From the NCBI GenBank assembly GCA_025363655.1, contig JANYDK010000055.1, forward strand, positions 1 through 51,446: a stretch of DNA of 51,446 nt, read 5' to 3'. Positions 35,501 through 42,086 of the stretch are shown in pieces (position 1 is the first letter of the stretch; each line of letters begins with the position of its first letter). A model generated the notes under the pieces. That model ran no database searches. It saw only the letters and a list, made by a program, of their open reading frames with translations, and had not been told where the DNA came from. The DNA is from Deltaproteobacteria bacterium (GTDB lineage Bacteria; Myxococcota_A; Polyangia; Polyangiales; JADJMO01). A program made the position numbers and the translations under genes.

Positions 35501-35764
35501 GGTCGACGCGCGGCCGATCGCGATGCGGGACCGCCGACCAAGGAACGCACGGAAGCAGCTCGAAAACAGCTGCGATCCGACGGCGCGTTCTGGTGGATCG
35601 TGCTCGCGCTCGGCGTCATCGGCGCATCCATCGCCTTCGCCGTGCAGCAGCGCGACGACTCCGACGCCAAGCGCAAGGCGGCAGCGAGCGGGTCGTCGTC
35701 GACGAGCACGGCTCCTTCTGCGCCGCCGAAGCTCCCGCCGGCAGCGAGCAAAAGCGGGCCGTGA
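32522..35764 (+). CDS. Large receiver/DUF4388 signalling protein with C-terminal membrane anchor
   Basis: A 1080-residue protein. The N-terminal ~110 residues are helical and vaguely HPt-like (RRKLHALGVGARLLHFEVL). A pseudo-receiver lies at about 148-265 (LLIVDVELPGAIDL keeps Asp197 but the Lys is replaced). A canonical receiver covers about 397-515: acidic pocket ADDDP (402-404), phospho-acceptor Asp446 in ITDVLMPRVDG, Lys498 in MLRKEAD. A DUF4388-like segment follows (about 520-575, GRLDDLSIASLVEIVNRVRR). After ~350 residues of charged low-complexity sequence comes one membrane helix near the end (WWIVLALGVIGASIAFAV). The ATG at 32522 is preferred over the adjacent GTG. The partner kinase is unknown. 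Its stop overlaps the next gene's ATG by one base (TGATG). Confidence 0.85.
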   Translation: MPEEHQEGSARDATRLGGAAADFVGGLARKVAELRAAISAIGAMPAAKDRERGRDEVRRKLHALGVGARLLHFEVLSKALAASTERIDDEATRGEVSDALLGEVGTLLDRIPDLASAKHVLTPTPPPIGLDAFEPEKDAPEESGALPWTVVVVGDEALAHAVAADPGLFPCDVERTADPLTALEIARLVAPELLIVDVELPGAIDLVDALFEDPATSALPLLAYGSPEDEGGSARLVALGVTRIIHRGTSAAELRAECAAQVEAARAPVREVMHPELGEVTVAQLADRLVDEVRRALVGDVAPDAKTFKVSLGVGAEILGPMWGALARVRDVVSAKSGGGIAFENHAGHSALAMSIAAEPEIPVEIALTPTPPPLGSSPRRPRARAEGSDVDLGSRIVVVADDDPQVLWFISDVLKQAGALVLEAKDGQEALALARGSGADAIITDVLMPRVDGLTLARTLRRDVALRDRPIIMLSWKEDLLKRLRDLRMESQVMLRKEADGRTILARVREVLAPRARVEARIAAGGEVRGRLDDLSIASLVEIVNRVRREAQLVVRDAANVYEVELDGGGIRSLARVSTDGVKNVGISILPSLLGVVGGRFLVRPLALAGDGQTPRDLEGDLSAQLAPVLRKLRAACDAVSGARTIDVARVQLDDAQLSAYLRATPQPMRGLLERIAAGTSPRALMLGGEVAPATLEDVLLDVASRGLVTRVTSSSAEDLLALADKALDGPPAPLVDKPRAQPKLAPIPETDAFDLAPSIAPPPKRPEAAPEVVDGSPDSLTDAVLQASAPGERNSLSRTLIDTRELKPRSVRSDPPPGAAKPTSNPPEARTISATTTPAPSPAKSKDERSDTLSGLGIDRLGSKGAEETAEPIEPELVAPAAAAKVESAPATPERLEKPERPEKKEEPRPTSREPKDQILEDLARERSWTRRRTDDDPRAARAARDTTADDRIAARRRRGRATDDVDDRDALDDDRVDAREKDVSDSASKRGRRAADRDAGPPTKERTEAARKQLRSDGAFWWIVLALGVIGASIAFAVQQRDDSDAKRKAAASGSSSTSTAPSAPPKLPPAASKSGP

Positions 35765-38067
35765 TGCGGCGACGGGGCGTCGTCGCGCTCCTCGCGGCGG
35801 CCTCGGTGCTCGCCTCCTGCCGTAGGAGCGCGCCATCGAACCAGGCCGTCGACGCGGCAGCAGACGCACAGGCGACCGCGCCCGCTCCCGAAGACGACAA
35901 GGCCGACGTCGCGCTCGATTTGCTCGACCCTTCGCCGCGATGTCGGGTCGAGCACCGCGGCGCGCTCATCGATCTCGGCACCGTCGAAGCGGCCTGGGCG
36001 ACGCCTGGACATCCCGACGTCGGCACCGACTTCCCGATGTTCGAGCGCGACGGCGCCAACTGGGGACGCGTGCTCGATCGATCGCAGACTTTCACCATCG
36101 CCTTCGAGCAATCGGGCGCGGCGCTCGTCGCCCTCCGTGGTCGCGCGAAGGGCGCGAAGAAAGTCGTCGCCAGCGTCGACGGGAAGACCGTCGGAACGCT
36201 CGTGCTCTCGGCCACCGAGGACAAAGTCGTGACGGCCTCCAACCCGTCGCTCACCCTCGCGCCGGGGATGCACACGTTGACGCTGCGTTGGATTGGCGCG
36301 GTGAAGAAGGAAGAGGCCCTCGCAGAGATCGACTGGATCCGCGTCGGCACCGTCGATGAAGATCCTTCGGCGTATGCCGCACCGACGCGCGTCGACGTCG
36401 TCAATCAAGTCGCCATCGGTGGCACCCCGCGCCGCGCGTACACGTTGCGCGCGCCGGCCGTCATCCGTTGCGTGGCCTGGGTGCCGCAAGGTGCGAAACT
36501 CACCGCCGACGTCGGGGCGATCGGTGACGGCACCGGTGAGGTCGAACTGCGCGAACGCGAGAGCGGCAGCAGCGTGCCGACCGTCCTCGCGCGCGTCACC
36601 GCGACGTCGAAATCTTGGTCGGGCGTCAGCGCTCCTCTTCACACCGGCGACGGCGGCGGCCACGTGGCGGTCCTCGAAATCGCCGTGCTCAGCGCGCCGA
36701 AGCAAGGCCGCATCGCCGTCGCCGAGCCGCGCATCGTCGATCCAGCACCGAAATCGCTGCCGACGACGCTGACGAGGCCCGATCCGCCGCTCCGCGTGGT
36801 GGTGATCGTCCTCGCCGGGCTCGGGACCGCGGGGCTCGAGTTGCCGTCGCTGAAGAAGCTCGCGCGCGAAGGCGTGGTCTATCGTGCGCATCGTGCGCCG
36901 TCGTCGCTCGCCGCAGCGTCGGTCGCCTCGCTCGTCACTGGCCTCCCGATTCCCGTGCACGCGCTGGAAGATCCGGGAGCGCGGCTCTCGCCGCTGACGC
37001 CGACGTTCGGCAAGCTGCTCGTGCCCTTCGGGGTCGAGTCGGCGATGTTCACCGAGGCGCCGACGACGGGTCCGGCGTTCGGCTTCGCGCACGATTGGGC
37101 GCACTACGCGGCGCGCTCGCCGCTCGATGGTCCGTCGGCTGCGTTCGAGGAGCTCGACAAGTTCCTCGCCCCTGGTGGCGCGAAGAAGACGGTGATCGTC
37201 GCCCACGCCCGCGGCGCGCATCCGCCTTGGGATCTCGGCCCCGAAGCGCTGAAGACGCTCGGTCCCGAGGGCTACGCCGGCCCGGTCGATCCGAAGCACG
37301 TCGTCTCCATCGTCACCAAGGCTCGGCGCGGGCTCTTTCACCTGAACGAGGCCGATCGCGCGCGTCTCCTCGCGATGCAGTCGATCGGCCTCGCCGCACA
37401 AGACGCCAAGCTCGACGCGCTCATCGAGTCGATGCGCGCAGCCGGCACGCTCGATGGTGCGATGTTGATCGTCACGAGCGACGCGCCTTACCCAATCCCC
37501 GCCGCGACCGCGAAGGAGCAACCGACGGCCGCTGGCAGCACGAGCGCCTCGCTGCAGCCGCCATCACCACCCCCGCCGCCGCACGAGGTCGAGCTCCCCG
37601 CAGACGATCCGCTCGCGATCCCTCTCGTGATTCGTTTTCCGCATGGATTCGGCGCCGGTCGCGTGGTCACCGCGATGACCGATCCGACCGACGTCGCGGT
37701 GACCGTGGTCGCGGGGTTCGGTGCTTCGACGTCCGATCTCGCTGGCCGAGATCTGGCGCTGCTCGCGGTCGACGACGCGCGTGCACGCGACGCCGCGCGT
37801 CTCCTCGACGATGGTCACGGCTACCAGCTCGCCTGGGGCGATCTCCGCCTCGTCGGTGCGTGGGGCAAGGCGCCGACGATCCGCGAAGGAACGTTCGCCG
37901 GCGACGCCAAAGCAAAACGTCCTTATGAATACCTGGCAGCGTGGGGTCTCGCGGCGCACGAGCGCGAGCGTTGGCTGAGCGCGCGCGCCAAAGGTCCGGG
38001 GCGTGAACCGGCGACCATCGACGCAGCGACGAGCGCAGCGATGGACACATGGGAGCGCGTGAAGTGA
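35764..38067 (+). CDS. Lipoprotein with degenerate sulfatase/alkaline-phosphatase-fold domain
   Basis: A 767-residue lipoprotein with lipobox VLASC at about 15-19. The first ~330 residues are beta-rich, with repeats like a carbohydrate- or protein-binding domain. The second half follows the sulfatase fold: VVIVLAGLGTAGLELPSLKK, RAPSSLAAASVASLVTGLP, AMLIVTSDAPYP and PLAIPLVIRFPHGFG. Key residues are lost. The N-terminal metal Asp pair is replaced by LAGLG, the CxPxR/SxPxR nucleophile motif reads SSLAA, and the TSDHG His is replaced (TSDAP). It is therefore probably not an active sulfatase. The ATG at 35764 is coupled to the stop of the receiver protein, and the two likely work together at the envelope. 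Confidence 0.8.
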   Translation: MRRRGVVALLAAASVLASCRRSAPSNQAVDAAADAQATAPAPEDDKADVALDLLDPSPRCRVEHRGALIDLGTVEAAWATPGHPDVGTDFPMFERDGANWGRVLDRSQTFTIAFEQSGAALVALRGRAKGAKKVVASVDGKTVGTLVLSATEDKVVTASNPSLTLAPGMHTLTLRWIGAVKKEEALAEIDWIRVGTVDEDPSAYAAPTRVDVVNQVAIGGTPRRAYTLRAPAVIRCVAWVPQGAKLTADVGAIGDGTGEVELRERESGSSVPTVLARVTATSKSWSGVSAPLHTGDGGGHVAVLEIAVLSAPKQGRIAVAEPRIVDPAPKSLPTTLTRPDPPLRVVVIVLAGLGTAGLELPSLKKLAREGVVYRAHRAPSSLAAASVASLVTGLPIPVHALEDPGARLSPLTPTFGKLLVPFGVESAMFTEAPTTGPAFGFAHDWAHYAARSPLDGPSAAFEELDKFLAPGGAKKTVIVAHARGAHPPWDLGPEALKTLGPEGYAGPVDPKHVVSIVTKARRGLFHLNEADRARLLAMQSIGLAAQDAKLDALIESMRAAGTLDGAMLIVTSDAPYPIPAATAKEQPTAAGSTSASLQPPSPPPPPHEVELPADDPLAIPLVIRFPHGFGAGRVVTAMTDPTDVAVTVVAGFGASTSDLAGRDLALLAVDDARARDAARLLDDGHGYQLAWGDLRLVGAWGKAPTIREGTFAGDAKAKRPYEYLAAWGLAAHERERWLSARAKGPGREPATIDAATSAAMDTWERVK

Positions 38068-38114
38068 GGGGTCAGCGTCTTCGCGATGGCTGGCCGTGCT
38101 AGAACGAGCCGTCC

Positions 38115-39080
38115 ATGGCGATTTACGACTCGATGCTCGCACTGGTCGGTGACACGCCGCTGGTGCGGCTGTCGCATCTCGATCACGATGGGGGCGATGA
38201 GCGCCGCGCCACCGTCTGGGGCAAATGCGAGCACCTCGAGCCCGCCGGTTCGGTCAAAGATCGCATCGCGCTGGCGATGATCGAGCGCGCCGAGCGTGAC
38301 GGACGCCTTCGCAAAGGTGGCGTCGTCATCGAGCCGACGAGCGGCAACACCGGCATCGCGTTGGCGATGGTCTGCAGCGTCAAAGGTTACCGTTGCGTAC
38401 TGACGATGCCGGCGTCGATGTCCCTCGAACGTCGTCAGCTGCTCGAAGCGTTCGGCGCCGAGATCATCCTCACCGAGCCTGAAAAACAGATGGAAGGCGC
38501 GATCGCCGCCGCCGACGAGCTGGCCGCACGCACGCCCGACTCGTTCGTTCCGCGTCAATTCGACAACCCCGCGAACCCCGAAGCGCACACGGCGACGGCG
38601 CGGGAAATCATCGCGGCGCTCGGCGAGCGTGGCGTCTCCAGCCTCGACGCGTTCGTCGCCACCATCGGCACCGGCGGCACCATCAGCGGCGTCGGCGATC
38701 ACTTCCGTCACGTCGCCCAGGGCTTCTGCCGCAAGATCATCGGCGTCGAGCCCGAGCGCTGCGCGACGATCAGCCGCGGCGAGCGCGGACCGACGAAGAT
38801 TCAAGGCCTCGCCGCCGGGTTCGTTCCTTCCATCTACGATCGCGTCGTCGTCGACGAAGTGCGCACCGTCGACGACGACGACGCCTGGCGGACGATGCGC
38901 TCGCTCGCTCGCAAGGAAGGCCTGCTCGTCGGCATCTCGTCAGGCGCCGCGGTCTTCGCCGCGCTCGAGGTCGCCCGCGAGCTCGGTCCGGGCAAGCACG
39001 TCGTGACCGTCCTCTGCGACACAGGAGAGCGATATTTTTCGCTCGCCGAGCACTTCAAGCACCTCGCCGAGGCTCCGTGA
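38115..39080 (+). CDS. cysK: Cysteine synthase (O-acetylserine sulfhydrylase type)
   Basis: A 321-residue PLP enzyme that makes cysteine from O-acetylserine and sulfide. LVGDTPLVRL opens the fold. The PLP Lys is in AGSVKDRIA, the phosphate-anchoring loop is EPTSGNTGIALA, and IGTGGTISGVG and the CysK substrate loop GPTKIQGLAAGFVPSIYD follow. SSGAAVFAAL completes the site. The length and the KIQG motif are those of CysK rather than CysM. It starts a six-gene run; its TGA overlaps the GTG of the E1-like gene (GTGA), so translation is probably coupled. It could supply O-acetylserine-based synthesis beside the carrier-dependent route. Confidence 0.93.
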   Translation: MAIYDSMLALVGDTPLVRLSHLDHDGGDERRATVWGKCEHLEPAGSVKDRIALAMIERAERDGRLRKGGVVIEPTSGNTGIALAMVCSVKGYRCVLTMPASMSLERRQLLEAFGAEIILTEPEKQMEGAIAAADELAARTPDSFVPRQFDNPANPEAHTATAREIIAALGERGVSSLDAFVATIGTGGTISGVGDHFRHVAQGFCRKIIGVEPERCATISRGERGPTKIQGLAAGFVPSIYDRVVVDEVRTVDDDDAWRTMRSLARKEGLLVGISSGAAVFAALEVARELGPGKHVVTVLCDTGERYFSLAEHFKHLAEAP

Positions 39081-39802
39081 TCGGCGGACGCGCCGGCGCC
39101 ATCGTCGGCATCGTCGGCGTCGGTGGGCTCGGATCGCCGGTGACTCTGGCGCTGGCGAAGGCAGGCGTCGGCACGCTCGTGCTCATCGACGACGACGTCG
39201 TCGATCGGACGAACCTCCACAGGCAGATTCTCTTTCGCGAAGCCGACGTCGGTCGTCACAAGCTCGAGGCCGCACGCGATGCGATCGCCCGCGTGTCGCC
39301 GCGCACCGTCGTCGAGATCCAGCGCGAGCACCTCCATCCGGGCAACGCCGGGCTCCTCTCGGAGGTCGACGTCATCGTCGAATGCAGCGATCGCTACGCG
39401 GTGAAGTTCCTCGCCGCCGACGCCGCACAATTGCTCCGCAAGCCGCTCGTCGTCGGCGCCGCCATCCGCTTCATCGGCACCGCCCTCAGCACCGGTCCCG
39501 AAGGCCACCCCTGCTACCGATGCGTCTTCGAGGACCTGCCCGAGGGCGCCCAGCAGCGCTGCGACGTCTCCGGGGTGGTCGGCCCCGTCTGCGGGGTGAT
39601 CGGCGCCGTCCAGGCCTCGTTCGTCCTCCGCATCCTCGACGGCCGGCCGTCCTACGGCACCCTCGCGAGCTTCGATGGGCGCGCCGGAACCCTGCGCCAT
39701 CGCCCAATTTCGGCCCGGGCGAGCTGCCCTCTCTGCGGAACCCACCCGACCATCGATCGCATCGAACCGACGCGCTATGTATCGGACCCGTGTCCGCAAT
39801 AA
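39077..39802 (+). CDS. ThiF/MoeB-like E1 activating enzyme lacking the usual N-terminus
   Basis: A 241-residue adenylating enzyme expected to activate the Gly-Gly end of the sulfur carrier encoded next. The nucleotide fold is AIVGIVGVGGLGSPVTLALA, followed by IDDDVVDRTNLHRQILF and the Mg-site region VECSDRYAVKF (D105). The zinc Cys pairs are C146/C149 (PCYRC) and C217/C220 (CPLC). The conserved Cys162 in RCDVSGVVGP matches the catalytic-type Cys of MoeB/ThiF. Compared with MoeB it starts about 30 residues late, so the N-terminal helix with the inter-subunit Arg is missing. The start is GTG overlapping the cysK stop. No rhodanese domain is fused. Confidence 0.92.
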   Translation: MIGGRAGAIVGIVGVGGLGSPVTLALAKAGVGTLVLIDDDVVDRTNLHRQILFREADVGRHKLEAARDAIARVSPRTVVEIQREHLHPGNAGLLSEVDVIVECSDRYAVKFLAADAAQLLRKPLVVGAAIRFIGTALSTGPEGHPCYRCVFEDLPEGAQQRCDVSGVVGPVCGVIGAVQASFVLRILDGRPSYGTLASFDGRAGTLRHRPISARASCPLCGTHPTIDRIEPTRYVSDPCPQ

Positions 39803-39855
39803 CGGACGCATATTTCGACGACATATCCACTTCATCCATTTCGCCGGAGCGCCCC

Positions 39856-40131
39856 ATGCCCGTCATCGTCCGCATCCCGACCCCGCTGCGCACCCTCACC
39901 GGTGGCAACGAAGAAGTCTCGCTCGAGGCCCCTGCCACGGTCCGCGCCGTCGTCGATCAACTCGAGGCGAAGCACCCGGGCTTGAAAGATCGCCTCCTCG
40001 ACGAGAAGGGCGTGCGCAAGTTCATCAACCTCTACGTCGGCGAAGAAGACATCCGCTTCCTCGAAGGCCTCGACACCAAGCTGACGGGGAACGAGCAAAT
40101 CTCCATCGTCCCCGCGATCGCCGGCGGATGA
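39856..40131 (+). CDS. MoaD/ThiS-family sulfur carrier, CysO-like
   Basis: A 91-residue ubiquitin-like carrier ending in Gly-Gly (VPAIAGG), the residues that become the thiocarboxylate. MPVIVRIPTPLRTLTGGNEE and the YVGEEDIRFLEGLDTKL segment fit the CysO branch, in which the carrier donates sulfur to CysM. Context supports this: E1-like gene before, CysM-like and JAMM genes after. GGAG precedes the ATG at 39856. Its stop overlaps the next start (ATGA). MoaD for molybdopterin is the alternative, but no moaE or other moa gene is near. Confidence 0.9.
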   Translation: MPVIVRIPTPLRTLTGGNEEVSLEAPATVRAVVDQLEAKHPGLKDRLLDEKGVRKFINLYVGEEDIRFLEGLDTKLTGNEQISIVPAIAGG

Positions 40132-40508
40132 GCGACGCCGAGCTGACGTTGCGACAGCGCCTCGTGCCCGACATCGGCGATGAGGGGATGGCGCGCCTCG
40201 CAGCTGCCCGCGCGACGATCGCGGGCGCAGGTGACGCGGCGGTGATCGAAGCGCGCTACCTCGCGTGCGCTGGCTTCGGCGTGCTCGTCATCGCCGACGA
40301 GACCGCACGCGCCTCCGCGCTCGCCGCCGATCCGCGGCAGGTCGTCGAGGCCGAGGTCACGGCGGCAGCGATGGGCGCGTCGGACGCTCCTTGGGTCACG
40401 ACCCTCGCCGCACAGTTCGCCGAAGACGACCCTGCCGTGAAAGACCTCGTCCTCGGTGCGGCGCGCGCGATCGAGCACCTGCGCGCCGGCATCGCTCCGA
40501 AGCCATGA
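40128..40508 (+). CDS. Short pseudo-E1: N-terminal-type fragment of a ThiF/MoeB fold
   Basis: A 126-residue protein. Its first ~60 residues align by eye with the N-terminus of MoeB. LRQRLVPDIGDEGMARLAAA corresponds to the E1 segment that includes the inter-subunit Arg. ATIAGAGDAAVIEARYLACA and GFGVLVIADE correspond to the first Rossmann unit. The nucleotide loop is degraded (GAGDAA for GxGGLG), and the NLxRQ, catalytic Cys and zinc Cys pairs are all absent. It therefore cannot adenylate alone. It holds the part that the 241-residue E1-like protein lacks, so a complementing or regulatory subunit is an attractive inference. It overlaps the carrier gene (ATGA) and the CysM gene (ATGA). Confidence 0.75.
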   Translation: MSDAELTLRQRLVPDIGDEGMARLAAARATIAGAGDAAVIEARYLACAGFGVLVIADETARASALAADPRQVVEAEVTAAAMGASDAPWVTTLAAQFAEDDPAVKDLVLGAARAIEHLRAGIAPKP

Positions 40509-41485
40509 CCGTTCGCAGCGTCGCCATCCCCGACCACTCCTTCGTCCGCGCGCACGCGCACGATCGCATCCTCGACGCCATCGGCAAGACGCCGCTCCTT
40601 CGCCTCGGCCGTCTCCCCGAGCTGCGCGATCACCCGGACGTGCGCATCTACGCCAAGCTCGAGTGCCAGAACCCGGGCGGCAGCGTCAAAGACCGCGCCG
40701 CGCGGCAGATGATCATGGACGGCCTCGCCAAGGGAACGCTCGGCAAGGGCCAGACGATCGTCGACTCGACGTCCGGCAACACCGGCGTCGCCTACGCGAT
40801 GATCGGCGCCGCGCTAGGCATCCCCGTCGAGCTGGTGATGCCGAGCAACGTCACCGAACCGCGAAAACGCGTGGTCCGCGCCTACGGCGCAAAAATCACC
40901 TTCAGCGATCCGATGGAGGGGAGCGACGGCGCGATTCGCCACGTGAGGCGCCTCGTCGAGCAAAGCCCCGAGCGCTATTTCTATCCCGACCAATACTCCA
41001 ACCCGAACAACCCGCTCGCGCACTACCTCGGCACCGGACAGGAGATCCTCGACGACCTCGGGAGCGAGGTGACGCACTTCGTCGCCGGGCTCGGGACCAG
41101 CGGCACGGTGATGGGCACCACCAGGCGCCTCAAAGAGGCATCGCATCCGATTCGCTGCGTTGCCATCGAACCGAGCGAGGCGATGCACGGGCTCGAAGGT
41201 CTCAAGCACATGGCGAGCTCACTCGTCCCCGGCATCTACGATGCACACGTGCCTGACGAGACGCTCTTCATCCAGACCGAGCACGGTTGGGACATGTCCG
41301 ATCGCCTCGCGCGCGAAGAGGGCCTCCACGTCGGTCACTCGTCGGGCGCCAACGTCGTCGGTGCGATCGAGCTCGCCAAGCGCGCCATCGCCGAGGGGAA
41401 ACCGGCGTCGATCGTCACCATCATCTGCGATCGGGGCGATCGCTACTTCGCGCCGATGAAGTGGGAGAAGAGCTACGTCTGGTGA
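40505..41485 (+). CDS. cysM: CysM-like cysteine synthase, probably sulfur-carrier dependent
   Basis: A 326-residue PLP enzyme of the cysteine synthase fold: IGKTPLLRLGRLPEL, the PLP Lys in NPGGSVKDRAARQ, DSTSGNTGVAYAMIG, AGLGTSGTVMGTTRRL and HSSGANVVGAIELA. In place of the CysK loop KIQG it reads LEGLKHMASSLVPGIYD. The Lys there sits near the position that, as I recall, is Arg in M. tuberculosis CysM and recognises O-phosphoserine. With the adjacent carrier and JAMM genes this supports use of carrier thiocarboxylate as sulfur donor. The acceptor substrate is unproven. The ATG overlaps the previous stop. Confidence 0.88.
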   Translation: MTVRSVAIPDHSFVRAHAHDRILDAIGKTPLLRLGRLPELRDHPDVRIYAKLECQNPGGSVKDRAARQMIMDGLAKGTLGKGQTIVDSTSGNTGVAYAMIGAALGIPVELVMPSNVTEPRKRVVRAYGAKITFSDPMEGSDGAIRHVRRLVEQSPERYFYPDQYSNPNNPLAHYLGTGQEILDDLGSEVTHFVAGLGTSGTVMGTTRRLKEASHPIRCVAIEPSEAMHGLEGLKHMASSLVPGIYDAHVPDETLFIQTEHGWDMSDRLAREEGLHVGHSSGANVVGAIELAKRAIAEGKPASIVTIICDRGDRYFAPMKWEKSYVW

Positions 41486-41531
41486 TCTGGTGAGGTGGTG
41501 AGCGCCGAGCTGGAGTGAGAAGAGGAGCGCG

Positions 41532-42086
41532 ATGGATCTGGAAAAGCACCCGTGGGCCCGTGATGGCGTGACGATCGCGAAGGCGCTCTTGGAATCGATC
41601 GAGGCGCAGGCGCTCGAGGCGTACGCGGGCGGCTTGCCGAAGGACGGCGGCTTCGAGGGCGAAGAGGCCTGCGGAGTCCTCTCGGGCCCCGCCGGCGACG
41701 CACGTTTGGTCGACGAAGAAACGCGCCTTCCGAACTTGGCGAACCGCTACCACGCGATCGATCCGGTCGACTATCCGCGCACCGGGCGCATGTATTTTCT
41801 CGTCGATCCGCTCAAGTTTTCGCGCGCGATCAAGAGCGGCGAAGACGGCGGCCGCCCGATCAAGGTGCTCTGGCACTCGCACCTCGACGTCGGCGCCTAC
41901 TTCAGCGACACCGACGCGCAGACCGCCCTCGCCGGCGGCGACACGCCTGCCTACGACCTCGCCTACCTCGTCGTCAGCGTCCGCGGAAACGGACGCGGCG
42001 GCGAGGCGAAGGTCGACGATCGCAAGCTCTTCATCTACGACCTCGCCAGCAAACGCTTCGTCGAAGCGGAGTTACGCCTGGCGTGA
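41532..42086 (+). CDS. JAMM/MPN metalloprotease, Mec-like
   Basis: A 184-residue zinc protease. The JAMM signature is complete: Glu45 in EGEEACGVLSGP, His115 and His117 in WHSHLDVGAYFSDTD, Ser125 and Asp128. In the known carrier-dependent pathway Mec releases cysteine from the CysO-cysteine adduct and regenerates the carrier. That role fits its position directly after the CysM-like gene (46 bases). GAGGAG precedes the ATG at 41532. Its 3' end overlaps that of asd on the other strand by 15 bases. Confidence 0.92.
   Translation: MDLEKHPWARDGVTIAKALLESIEAQALEAYAGGLPKDGGFEGEEACGVLSGPAGDARLVDEETRLPNLANRYHAIDPVDYPRTGRMYFLVDPLKFSRAIKSGEDGGRPIKVLWHSHLDVGAYFSDTDAQTALAGGDTPAYDLAYLVVSVRGNGRGGEAKVDDRKLFIYDLASKRFVEAELRLA

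Noticed and set aside
35278-37521. 747-codon minus-strand open frame opposite the receiver and sulfatase-like genes
   Set aside because: Arg/Asp/Gly-rich shadow of two genes with clear domains on the plus strand.
39856-40131. Assignment of the carrier as MoaD for molybdenum cofactor
   Set aside because: No moaE or other molybdopterin genes nearby, while CysM-like and Mec-like genes are adjacent; the CysO role fits better, though family similarity alone cannot exclude MoaD.
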